Of a stretch of DNA of 64,000 nt, positions 35,070-46,129 are shown piece by piece (position 1 is the stretch's first letter; the number at the start of each line of letters is the position of its first letter). The DNA is from Phlebiopsis flavidoalba. Its lineage: Eukaryota > Basidiomycota > Agaricomycetes > Polyporales > Phanerochaetaceae. The stretch spans positions 124,001 to 188,000 of the forward strand of contig JAOCPU010000029.1 in NCBI GenBank assembly GCA_035772785.1, given 5' to 3'. The notes beneath the pieces are model-generated. The model was not told the origin of the DNA, made no database searches, and saw only the letters and a program-made list of their open reading frames with translations. The translations under genes were made by a program, and so were the position numbers.

Positions 35070-36960
35070 ATTTCCTTATATGTCTACAACGCCGTCACTC
35101 TTCTGAGAATGCGAGTCGCGTCCTAGACAACACTCGTACACGCTACTCAAGACTCTATCCCTGAGTTTATTCTGAGACGATGACCTGTGAAATGTAGCCA
35201 AGAGTGCATGGTAAGCTGTGTCCGAGTCGCAATGCATCACGCACTGCTGCGTTGTTGAACTAGCGGTGGTCGGCCATTTCTGGCTCGACCGATTTATGAA
35301 TTATGTTATGTACATAATATGGAGTACTTACTTGCCATATCTTTCAAGCAGCGCTTTGTTCGGGCACGCGTCTTGTTCGGGCACGCGCGTGACATCGGTA
35401 AATCCAAGTCGTTACACGGGCGTCTAATCCCTTCAACTCCTTGCTTCCCTGCCACTACACCATGTCAGCTCGCGCGTTCATGGTCAGTACGGCACCATCG
35501 CGCAACACGAGGAATAGTCCAGGACAACGACATACGTGTACCCATGAACGGCAGCATGCGCGTCAGCGAAGACGGAGACGAAACGTCTCTCGAATCCGAC
35601 CGTCCACTCTACTCGACTGTAACTCGACATGGCCAAGCTCAGGACGAAGACGGCATGGCAGCACACGGCCCGAACCTTGACAGCATGTGCAGGCGAGCAC
35701 ACAGAGGAGCCGGCGGACTCACGCGGACACTCCAGCCACTTGAAGCATACGAAAGCTGAAGCAATCTCGCGCTCGCTCGAGCACGGGGCGCGGACACGAG
35801 GACGGACGAGCACCCCAAGAGCGCAGCAGTTCCAAGACCTGCAGGCCGAACAATGGTCTCGCACAAGCTGTTTCACGGCGGCGGAAGTGCACGGCGGTCG
35901 CCGTCGGTCTACTGTCTCCCGCGAGCCAACTCACGGCTTTCGAAGTCCATGTTTCAGGTGAAATTTCACGCCTTGCCCTTGCCCCATTACTCTGATCGGA
36001 CCTTCGCTGTAGGTCTCGTCTCTGGGAGCACGGCGTCGGCGCGGCGCCGGCGCCGCCTCAATCGTGTGCCGCGCAGCACACTATAACGGACTAGTAAGTT
36101 AGGCTCACCCTTTACTGGTCCCCCGCACTCACTCACGTCTTGTGTAGCCCACCCGCATCTTGCCCGTGTCTCAGACGCAATCGGTGTCTCACATCCACGA
36201 CCTCAGTCGCGACATGTGCACTGCGCCGTCTACGAGACAGCGCGCACGCCGGCTGCGTCAGCACACGGCTCTCGTTTGAGAGCGGTGGCGATCGCGGACC
36301 CCAGTCTTGTCCCCTCTGACACGCCGGCGTTGGGATGCCGCCTTGGGTGCGCTCTTTTTTTTTTCTACTTACTCTCACGCATTACTGACGTCTTGCCTCG
36401 CTTTTCACAGTTGCCCACCGCGCCATTTCGCGCCTGGTAAATATTCTGAATTACAAGTCCACTCAAACTCACCAGTCAGTGCAGACGGCACCGGTGTCAG
36501 TTCAAGCCCGCGCGAAAGGATTTCGAGACGCCACAGAGCCGCTAAACGAGAGACTGACGGTCGGCAAAGAAATGGTCGAAAGAGACGAGAGGACGTACCT
36601 GGCGCGCGCGAACGGCATAGGAGAGTCGCCATCCCCAAACGGGGGCAGCATGAAGACGAGCGCAGGATCGAAACCTCTGTGTTCATCCGCAAGAACCGCT
36701 CTCGCGGCGCCGTTGGCAATCAACGCGAAAGGAGACTGAACTCACCAAGCGGCTCGCAGTTGCGGCCCGACACGACACGCAGATGACAGGGAGCGCGCAA
36801 GCTACACGCTCCCGCCGTTTCGTGAATATCAACCCAATGCAACGCACTCGCGTCAAGGAAATGCGCGCGAACCTTCAAAGGTGCGTCAACCTTCGTTGAT
36901 CTGCACGACAAGTTGAAGAAACTCACCATCGAATGCAGATTTGGCAGCATCCGTTAGCCC
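35070..36960. other. GC-rich DNA left of R1 copy B
   Basis: Frames are open on both strands but are Arg/Ser/Pro/Thr-rich with no domain. Two adjacent ttcgggcacgcg words lie at about 35365-35390. An imperfect 30-base match links about 35228-35260 to 39686-39721. Confidence 0.35.
35258..35316 (+). repeat. Dispersed direct repeat, partner at 650-704
   Basis: The two copies share ggccatttctggctcgaccg followed by att(c/t)atgaattat and a ttacgtgacat/ttatgtacat end, with about six differences over 45 bases, and a weaker match before it. They are 34 kb apart in the same orientation. They may be fragments of one element end; nothing larger was seen. Confidence 0.6.
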
Positions 36961-36969
36961 GGAGACCGC

Positions 36970-38600
36970 GTGCGCACCTCGCGAGTCCAGCAGCTGTGTC
37001 TTCGCCCGGCCGTAATCACGAGGGCGGGTACTACCCACCGAGAGCGCGACCGCCGACACCGCGCATACCTTGGGGGGCACGGAAAAAAGCACCGTGGTGC
37101 ATTGACCGCCGAGGCTATGAATGCCTACGACGAGACATGTCCAGGCGATGACGATGAGAACGTACAAAATGGCGCGCCGGGCATCGTAAATACCTCTCGG
37201 GGCAATCACTGCAATGAGGGCAAGCCAGCCACCATGGCATGCAAGACTGAACGCAAGCGACGTACTATACAATCACGAGACACGACACTACGGCGCGGTG
37301 TGGTGCAGATGAGCGCGAGGGCACGGCAAGCTCGTGAGCTCGTTGATCGGCGAGGCAACGTGTCCGGGTTCCCGAGCTGGGTGACATGTCTGAGAGATGC
37401 GGCACCCCCGCGCAACAATACACAAGACGAGATCAATGCATCTCGCGAAGCAGTGAGCGAGGCCACTCACCAAGGCGCCAGGACGGCCGACAATATACAA
37501 GCACGAGAAGGTCGACAGCGCAAGGAGCCACAGAGGGCAGTCGTTCACCGTCTTATTGGACCTACAAGAAGACATAAACACATGATAGGCAACAAAGGGA
37601 GCGACGGATTGGGTACACCGCGATACGCCGCATGACCATCGAGGCAAGTCTTGTTCGATGACGTGGCCGTCGGACGAGGCTTACGCACATACAGATCTAC
37701 ATGCGGCCGACGTACGATGGCCAACCTGTCGCCGAGTTCTACTAGCACAGGTAAGTAAACTGTGATTCATTAATTGAACTGCCGCTTTCACTGCTGATCC
37801 AGTCCAATGTCCCACGTCGACATGTCAACAAGTGTGGGCGTTGAGCCTCATCGGCACTTCTGTGCAGGCTCGTTCACGGTTTGCAAGACCGTGACGACGA
37901 CGCCAGCCAGCGGGGCCCGAACGGCGGATGCGAAATGCGAGACGGACGCGGTAGCCCACAGCGGCCAGCCATGAACGAAGAGCGGGGCTTGCCATGCCCT
38001 GTGCGAGGCGAAGAGAAAGCGACAACGTCACGAGCGACACTTGCCAAGTGCAAGACGGACGCGGCGGTCCGCAGCGAACTGACGAGGGCGGAGCATGGGG
38101 CGTGCCGCTTCATGTGTCCCAAGGCGGTGGAAGCTGCCTGCTCAGTGGGACCAGTGCATTCCAGATGCACCGGTGGTTATTAAGTCTCCAGTAGTCTGCT
38201 TCTCCCAGCTCCTCTATATATGTACTAATGACTATTACTACCGAATGAAACATTTACATAGTTGCAAGAGGTGTAATGAATCTATTTCATATGCTTCACG
38301 CGCGAGACGCATGTCTGCATTTGAGTCAGCAGCGGACATGTGCGACGGCGAGCGTGCTCGTTGTGCACGGAGACGAGACGGCGGGGGTCACGGCAGGCAC
38401 GCTTGCCAACCGAGGCGACGAGACGGTCAGACTGTGGATGTCAGGCGCACTCGTCGAGCTAACCAACGAGACGGACGCACGGCGTGGCTGTACGCGACGC
38501 CGTAGGTCGCAATAGCGAGTCCGGAAAGTACGCAGCGGCGACGGCGGCACAGTGGCGGGGACGGACGGACGAGGATCTACAGTCATTACGCAAGGATTAA
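36970..38600 (+). repeat. Dispersed repeat R1, copy B
   Basis: The part from about 37430 to 38600 is homologous to the reverse complement of copy A at 16.6-17.8 kb. It includes a matching candidate intron (acag|gtaagtaaa near 37748, AG acceptor near 37801) and the exon after it (TVCKTVTTTPASGARTADAK, then SRATLAKCKTDAAV). Upstream, a 221-codon basic frame is open from 36970 to 37635 (AMNAYDETCPGDDDENVQNG, HQGARTADNIQAREGRQRKE). Part of that frame also aligns with copy A (THQCIRIANEHKGCDSKGPQ). The product is unrecognised. The shared splice-like site hints at a multi-exon gene carried by a repeated element. Confidence 0.55.
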
Positions 38601-40240
38601 TACACATTGTCACATTAAATTAACCCCACCAACCTATTCATCGAAATATCGCGAACGGCGCCCACATATCAACGGCTAGGAGCGGGAGTGATAGGACTTC
38701 ACGCGCGCAGAAAGACAATACTCACAGGGCCACACGACGAGTGGCGCATAGCCAACTGGGCATGTAGCACACGGCCGCTGTGGGTAGAGAGCGGATGTGG
38801 TTCATGTAGAACGAAAGGTCAACCGTCTTGCCGGCAATCCTACAGTGCGCTTCGGCGCATTCAAACGACGAGGATCCAGTTCATACAAACATCAAATTTG
38901 AAAGGCAAGAGCAAGTCGTTCAGGGGTAAACCTCGTCTGATGGGACTAACACAGCTTAACGCCACGCGTAGAGCCCATACGCTAACGCCCGTTTGTCTTT
39001 CGCATTTCAACCAACACCACCGCTGTATCCATTCGACCAATGAATACATGGTTATCACTCCCTTCACTCACACAAGCTCTCTTATGCATGCCAACCCCAT
39101 CGCAACCCCGGGCTGTCCATCGAGTACATCCTTCCGGCTACCGCATTTATCAACTGTCTACTACCCCGAGGCCATGTACTCTATGCTAACACACTCGCAA
39201 TCACCCATGTCTCTTCGCCTGTCGAGCCCAGCACGCCCGAGAGCCAGCTACACGTGGTGCGTGTGTCATTTTCACAGCGTGTGTCGCATCGCACGGCGGT
39301 GCGCTCAGCTCCAAGAACGGCGCGCTGTCGTACAACGGCCTCAAAGACCCGCGCGGCCTTGTCATGCTCAGCTTCGCGCACTCGTCGCGTTGTGAGTGAG
39401 AACTACTCCCTGCACGGCCAACCCATGTCTCACGCGTCCGACCCCGTTCGGCAGCCTCAACGGCTCGTACGCCCTCGGAGCGTGCACGCAACCACTGTGA
39501 GCACAGCATCAATGTCCAAGGACATCACCACCCGTCGGTTGCTCGTCTCCTCGCCACCTCACACTTCCTCGTTCCAGGCGAACCTCGAACCATGCTGCTC
39601 AACACCTTGATTCGGCTGGCCCTTCACCCGCCGGTCGTCCAGGCAGTTTGTGACTGGGGAGCGACGCAGACAACGCTTGCGATGAGCAATCGACGCGTCA
39701 CACACTGCTGTGTTGTTGAATTCAAGTTGATGCTTCGCATGCGCCACTGTGCCATTTGCAGTGTGTTGATGCAGCCTGGAATCTGAGTGCGCCTATTCGA
39801 AACGTTGCGCGAGTCGATGTGGTTCGTTGTTCGACACAACGGAAGGAGACCATATTGAGCATGGTAAGCGACATTGATACAGCCACTCACTTTCGTGTCA
39901 ACATCTTACTTGAGCGTACCCGGTCACAGAGGACGCAGTCCGATCTGAGGGGAAGCCTTACAGCTGCCTCCGTTGCGGCAGAAGACCTAGCTGTAACCGA
40001 ACTTATCGGGAGTGAGGAGAAGAGCGAAGATGAGGGCAGAAGATACTACGAAAGAAACATATGGGATAAATCTACCAGCTTTCTTCCTTGGACCCCGGCA
40101 TCACACTTCACAACGAGTCGAGTATCATGCATCATGAGCGGTAAAATTTGACACGAGAGCCCAGTACCGACGAGACAGATGACGTTGAGCAAATGGGCAG
40201 ATACGACATGCGGGCATCTAACGGCGCACTGCTTGAGAGA
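38600..40240. other. No assigned gene
   Basis: A plus-strand frame spans 38688-39395 without a recognisable domain. Another (39756-40151) has SDLRGSLTAASVAAEDLAVT and a possible Cys pair (YSCLRCGRRPSC in the neighbouring frame near 39960). No family is claimed. Confidence 0.25.
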
Positions 40241-40246
40241 GGGCAG

Positions 40247-40800
40247 CTAAATATATCTAAGGTATCTGCGGCTCTCAGTCACGGTGAACCCCCAGCGCGC
40301 AAGGAGACACTCCATCCACTCCCTGAAACGCTTCCGCCAAGTCTGCCTGGCCGGGTCATGGTGAACCTCCAGATGGTGAACTAGATTGCGGGTGCTGGTT
40401 TTTCCATAGTAACACCAGAACCGGCTGGGGGGTAAACGCTTGCGTTCAAGCAAGTTCCTAGCGGGCAAGGTCAGGTCTGAGCGGTGTTGCCATACGCATT
40501 TGGGCACCACGTACCTGCATAGAATGCAATCGTATGTCCCGAGCTCATTTGTATTGTCGTAAAACCTTCTGCAATTCTGCCCAGTAAACGGCAGGGGGGG
40601 CAGGAGACAATCCCTCTCGGTGCTGGCACCTTGCTCTTCGATGTATCATCAGTGCATGCAGACAAACCGCTGAATGGAATGTACGTACTCTCTGCTGCGT
40701 CATTCAAGCGAGTGAAGCTCATGCCGGGCAGAATCTGGACAGGTGGAGGGCCGATCCGATCCGCTCGATCGATGATGAGGTCTATAGCCCGGTACATACT
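40247..40800 (-). pseudogene. BED-like zinc finger fragment, possibly a hAT remnant
   Basis: The minus strand at 40247-40510 reads RFWCYYGKTSTRNLVHHLEV, HHDPARQTWRKRF. The T-S-T-x-N-L-x-x-H-L-x-x-x-H pattern is that of the second half of a BED finger. The preceding frame (40471-40797) ends GFTTIQMSSGHTIAFYAGTW then CPNAYGNTAQT. The cysteine pair of the finger is not clear. No transposase core follows, so this is at most a short remnant. Confidence 0.35.
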
Positions 40801-41356
40801 CCCCTCCTTATACTATGGGAAGGGCGCTTCAGAGTCTCGTGACGCCGTCAGGAGACCAAAGAAGAACAGACGATCCCGTCGAATTGGGGTGAGGCTTAAG
40901 CGATGTCTGAAGGCAGGGGTTCATATGTGTAGGGAAGATATGGGCATAGTACAGCAGCCGACCACATAACACCGGACCATAACAGCGGAAACCCCCCATT
41001 CACATCGAGAACTCAAGTACATTGGCTGTATCGCCATGCACGGCGAGGCATGTGAGGCCTGGTTGCAGGTTTGACAGGCGGACGCTTCGCTTCCAAAGTC
41101 GGGAAAAAGCCGACAGTGTGCGTGAGGCAGATCTTGCATGCGGTGAGCATACGTCAACAAACTGTCTCATGTAGATAGCGAAGTCACAGACACCGAGCTG
41201 TTCATTGACAATGTACGCACGCCTGCTGGCCTTTTTTCCACCACGCACACCGGGTGTATCTAACGCCCTTTTGCATCGCAGTATAAATCCTGCACGTTTG
41301 CTGGCGGTCCCGCAAAAATCATCCGTGGTTTCTGTTCTTGTTACTGACGACTTGAC

Positions 41357-41540
41357 TATTCCCTCTTACCGTCTCCCCCTTTTCCTTTCTCTGCATCTAC
41401 CTTTGCCTTTCGCTACCTGCTCTCCTCTCTTCCCTCACACTCCCTCTCCCCTTCGTTCCTGTTGCCTCTCAGATCCTTTTCCATTGTCTCTCCCTTGCTT
41501 CACCCCCCTTAAAACCTCCGTGTTATGCGGGGTATATAAA
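41357..41540 (+). promoter_or_regulatory. Pyrimidine-rich tract followed by a TATA-like box
   Basis: From 41357 to about 41512 the plus strand is almost purely C and T. This is followed by gggtatataaagac, with tatataaa at 41533-41540. Long CT tracts and TATA boxes mark strong fungal promoters, although the tract normally lies between TATA and the start site. The next ATG (41573) opens only about 45 codons (MSAVCKLGLRECKRC...), so the gene served, if any, is unclear. Confidence 0.35.
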
Positions 41541-41569
41541 GACAACTCGCCCAGCAAAGAGGACTAAAT

Positions 41570-43880
41570 CTGATGAGCGCAGTGTGCAAACTTGGCCTCC
41601 GGGAATGCAAAAGATGTGCTGTGAGAGCAGGTGGGGCTACAGGCGCATCCCCCAAGCATCCACTCAACGGACTGCGCCGACAGCGTTATGTACGAGCTTA
41701 TCGTGATTAGAGTGTAACCGCAAAGGTAATCGCAAAAATTCCGAGGGCGTCCGGGGCATGTGCTCGGGCGTGGGATTGTGACCGCTGAAGCCACCACGTC
41801 CGTCAGGAGAGTGTGGCTGATGTCTGAGTCGAGTACCCAGGCTCTCCTCTCGATTATTTACCCGATGCCATTGAGGGCTATCCCTGCCTGTCTATGAGCG
41901 TGAGGCGACTTTATGCATAGGCTGATCATTGGATCAATAAGGGGCTAGCAGGTGGCTGACAACGTACGTGTAATTACGACTGGGGCGGAAGCTGTCAACA
42001 AGCGGGGTGCGCCGTTTTGAGGTCCTCAGTGTGGCGAAATGCGTTGGGCAGGTGGGAGCACACGTGGTGACGAAGAAACACACAGCGGGTTGCATGGGAT
42101 GGGTGGTATATTCAAAGGGGAGACACTACATGATGTCAATGATGAAGTGGACATGGAAGGTTGAGAGGGGCCAACCGGAACGAAAAAGATGTTCACTAAG
42201 GGGACTGGGGGGGACCGTTTTGAACATCCACGGTCTCGAAGGACGGCAGCTTGGGCCGCATGCATCAGCGTACAGTCGTTGTATGCGAATTCCAAACTGT
42301 TGGGTGTACGTCCTGCAGGTGGCTACCACTCCAAGGATAGTGTCGCCGACTAGGTATCGATGGCGTGCCGTCCGTCCAAAAGAAAGGTTTGGGAATGCGC
42401 CGCCGGTACCGATGATGAGGCCCGCAGAGGGTCGATTGTCTTGGTGGCAGACAGAGGCGCTGCTGAGAAGTCGACGATGGACTGGCCGCGCTGAAGACAC
42501 CGTCATTCTCCTGACTAGGTTAGACATGCCACGTTAAGAGCAAGAAACTTACTTGAAGGGCCCAAACGACCTCTCCCACATCCCTCCCGAAAACGTTATC
42601 ATGGTGTGCGGTCCAAGCGGCACACAGAACTGTTTTCGCGATCCTCGAGGTGGCCCGCGAGACGAATACCTATGCTAGGGATTGGTGGAAGGCAGTTTTG
42701 AATCACGACTTCGAGAACTGACCTGTCATTTGGTTCAGCTAGGTAAAATCGGGGGGCGACGTAGAAGGCTACCTACAACGGGGGAAGGTGTGAGGCCATG
42801 ACAAAACGAGGAGACAGAACGCGTGACGCCGAAACAGAGCGAGACAGCGTGACCTGCGTGACGTGGCCGGGGGGGAGGCCGTCGTCCTCTAGTTTTAGCA
42901 CGCTGGCTAGCAAAGCTGTGCGCTTCTGCGGGTGTGTATTACTCAACACCGTTCCTCTCAAGGGAGTACAATTCGACTACAAGTGGTCACGTTGCGGCGT
43001 GGCTTGGTTATGATACAAAATGCAGTGGAGGGAGGGTATGGTACCCACAGGTATGGTATTCATAGAGGCTATGTGCAAAGAATAATTCTTCTTCGCCCAG
43101 CCCTGCGCGCATAGAAGGGGGGGTGGTGGGGAATCGCGCCCGGCGTGCTGCATTGCAGCAGCGCTGATACCTGACAAGTAATTAGATTATAAGGATAATG
43201 CCTGATGTAGGAATTCGCGTCTAGCACAAGTTACCCATTCGCGGAGCGTCTCATATGTACTTGTAAAAATCTACCTTGGTCGCCTCCTCGCGTCACTCGT
43301 CTCAATCCAGCTGGTGTCTCAATCACCCGTGGCTCACTCCTTCGCATCACGCTTGAGCACTTACATTGTATGTTTGTCGTCTGCTTGCTTGGACAAGACT
43401 CTTCGTGTAAATTTCTGATGCAGGGTGAGGACTGCTCAAAGCTCGAAAATCTTGAAGTTGCGAGAAATACAGGTGATAGCCGCCGAGGCGGAGTACGAAT
43501 GCGAGGACAATCTTCTGGTCCGTTAACCTCTCGTCTCTTCGTGCTCTGTTTATATCGCGACAGACGCACGGTATACCTCACTTACCTCACTCCTCGTCGT
43601 GTCAACGCGCATCGTGAGTCCTCTTCTCCTTTGTATATCAGATAACAGAGATGCACGACGACGGGGACGCGCAGACATGGATGGGCACTCATAGGGGCGC
43701 CATGATAGTATGGAATTCAGATGCCCATGTATCTTTTGGTGTGGTCAGCTTTGATTAACATGAACTGAGATCATCCATAGCATACGGCGGCCTCTCTCCT
43801 TTTCAAGACTCCCCCAGTGAGGGTTAGTGAATTTGAAGATGAGCTGGGTGAGTATCATGGTTTTGGTGGGGTATATATGA
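41570..43880. other. No assigned gene
   Basis: A 176-codon plus frame (42007-42537) overlaps a 133-codon minus frame; neither shows a motif. The remainder has short frames only. Confidence 0.3.
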
Positions 43881-43889
43881 TTGAGATAA

Positions 43890-45790
43890 TGCTGTAGTTT
43901 GATGACGGGACGGAGGTACTCGCTGCGATGCCTCAGCAAAAAGATCCAAAGCCTACACGTAGACTGTGATTTCGGCAGTCTCTTGCAAGATGCGTATGAA
44001 AAGGAGTGCAGGCGTCTCATGGATGACAACATTGAGGACGATGCTGACGGGTGGGTAATGGAAGAGGACTCCGATTTGGATGCGCCGCTATCTTCGGTAT
44101 GTACCTCGCGCGCACCCGGTTTCACGTTAGGAAGTCCCTACCGAGTTAGACGGGAGAAAGTGCTCACACAGATACCTCGATCAGCCGGACGAAGATGGCG
44201 ACCAGGAGCTGTTTGACTCGCCCTTGTCGTCAGTACCACCAGCTACGCAAAATTTCCGCAGATACATCTGAGTCAGTCGGGCAAGCTGGGGACCGAAGAG
44301 CTTACACATGTGTTGGAGAAGCGGCAGGGCGGACGTCATAGGCCTCGCAAGCGTAAGAGCAAGGAGAAGAACTCTAGCCTGAAGGCGAAGGAACGCGTCA
44401 AGGCATACGCTAGATGCAAAAAAGGCCGAGGCGGAGACTGCACGCCGGGAGCTACAGGCGAACGGACGGTCGAGAATACATTCCAAGCAGCCACGCACTA
44501 AAGAAAGTTCGGGAGATGGAAACCTTTCAAACAGGTTACGATGTTGCCAACCTGCACGCCGCGAAAGGAGGCTTCATTGGGAAGCGCCTTGGTGTCGACT
44601 GCGCTGCTGCTAGGGGGGGGGAATTGCAGGCTTATCTTGATAAAGGAATGGAATACTTTGACTGGGATGGCAGGTGCGAGCTACATGTGCGTGGCATCAC
44701 ATTTACTGACGTTCGTGTTTAGCTCAACGTTCGCTCTGGGTCGACAAAATGGAGCGCGTATTCGGTCTCTTGGCGAGATACCTAATGAGCCGAGCTACGC
44801 CGACGCAGTTCGAGGTGCCACGCTAATTTCTAATTTTCTCTAAGACTTTCTAGCGGAAACTGAAGAAGCCAAAATTCAAATTCGAGAAACGCAAAGATCG
44901 ACGGGGCCGGTGTACTTCAAGACCATCGCCTGTGGGGTATCATATGGCGGGGGACAGCGAGTAAGCAGTGGACATCAGTCGTCGGTCGACCCCCCCCCAT
45001 GCTCACGAGATGACACAGGAAACCGGGAAACCTCAGGCAAAGTGCTCACAACCAGGCCATATTGCAACAAGTCTGCGAGAATCCATACATGAAACGGTTG
45101 GCTAACTATGCAAGGAGTAAGTCTCATCATCGAAGCCAACTTCCCTCATTGTTAATGCTAACGGTCCTGCTTCCAAAGGCTTGTTCGCAATCTACTTTCC
45201 TGAACTATACCATGACTACGCGCAGACTGGACTGGGTGAACTTTACGACGGCGACCCCGCCTTGCGGCACACTTTCAACGGAAGCGTGTGGCCTGCGTTT
45301 TCAGTCAACTTCCCGAGGCCGAATGCACACTGCGATATACACACCGATGCCTGATGGAAAACAAAGCCAATGGCATAGGGTGTGCCGCCCGATTTTCGCT
45401 CTAGGCGATTATGATTCCACTCAAGGCGCCCATCTCGTCTTGCCCGACTTGAACCTGATCATGTTCGTTTTCCCCCCAGGCCCAGCAGTAATCTTCATCC
45501 CATCTGCAAGCTTGCCGTCATGGGAATATCCGCGTTTCGTCCATGGAAAAGCCGAACCCTCCTGGACCCAATACGCTGCGGGGTTTGGGCTTTTTCCGCT
45601 GGATGCGTTACGGTCGACGCTCGTTGGGAGACACTGAAGAAGGACCGACAAACGAAGAGCAGGACGCAGAAGAAGCAGCCAGGGCTAAGGGGTGGACTGA
45701 AGCTGTGAAGATGTTCCCAAATACAGTAGAAAGTCTCCGTGCTAGAGTGCAGGGACCTTTGATCACGCTATTCATTTTGCCATATGCGAT
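43890..45790 (+). pseudogene. TET/JBP-like 2-oxoglutarate/Fe(II) oxygenase relic of the transposon-linked mushroom type
   Basis: Mushroom genomes carry expanded families of TET/JBP-like oxygenases, which oxidise 5-methylcytosine-type bases, often linked to transposons. In order here: an acidic N-terminus (ECRRLMDDNIEDDADGW near 44010, SDLDAPLSSV); a basic linker RHRPRKRKSKEKNSSLKAKE near 44340; TGYDVANLHAAKGGFIGKRL then YLDKGMEYFDWDGR near 44535-44680; STGPVYFKTIACGVSYGGGQ near 44900; PGNLRQSAHNQAILQQVCEN and PYMKRLANYARS near 45020-45110; FAIYFPELYHDYAQT near 45190; the HxD-like DIHTDA near 45340; GDYDSTQGAHLVLPDLNLIM near 45410; and FPPGPAVIFIPSASL. After a frame change come RHGN (second metal histidine) near 45520, then TQYAAG, LFRWMRYG and WTEAVKMFPNTVESLRARVQ. 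Metal ligands are traceable but stops and frame shifts break the gene. The assignment to TET/JBP rather than another cupin-fold oxygenase is from memory. Confidence 0.6.
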
Positions 45791-46129
45791 ACAACAGGCG
45801 AGCCTCTCTCAAAGTCATAAGCGCCAGAACCAATCGTGAATCTCGAGGTCTTAGCAACGCTCGTGAGCGTGACCCGAGCTGTCTTCGCTTGGGGCCTGGC
45901 ATCTTTTTATCGGGTTCAATGGACATGAGCGTGAAGTTTGAGCAGGAGTGTGGATTTTTGCACGCGCTGCCGTAGAAATTTTCATGCTTCGACATATTCG
46001 TGGACATTTAATCAATAGTCATTTTTAGCAGAACTTTACCCACGGCTAGTACAGGCTGAGAAGACAGTACCTGTTGGAGGTGTGGTGGTCGGTGAAGCAG
46101 CTTATCACAAAGAACACATCACATAAATC

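Noticed and set aside
36970..37635. Named function for the 221-codon basic ORF
   Set aside because: The composition is Arg/Ala/Thr-rich without a domain; it is listed only as part of repeat R1.
35225..39722. Possible long terminal repeats of a 4.5-kb LTR element (cactgctg(c/t)gttgttgaa words)
   Set aside because: The match is only about 30 bases and imperfect, with no target duplication, primer-binding site or reverse transcriptase motif between the copies.
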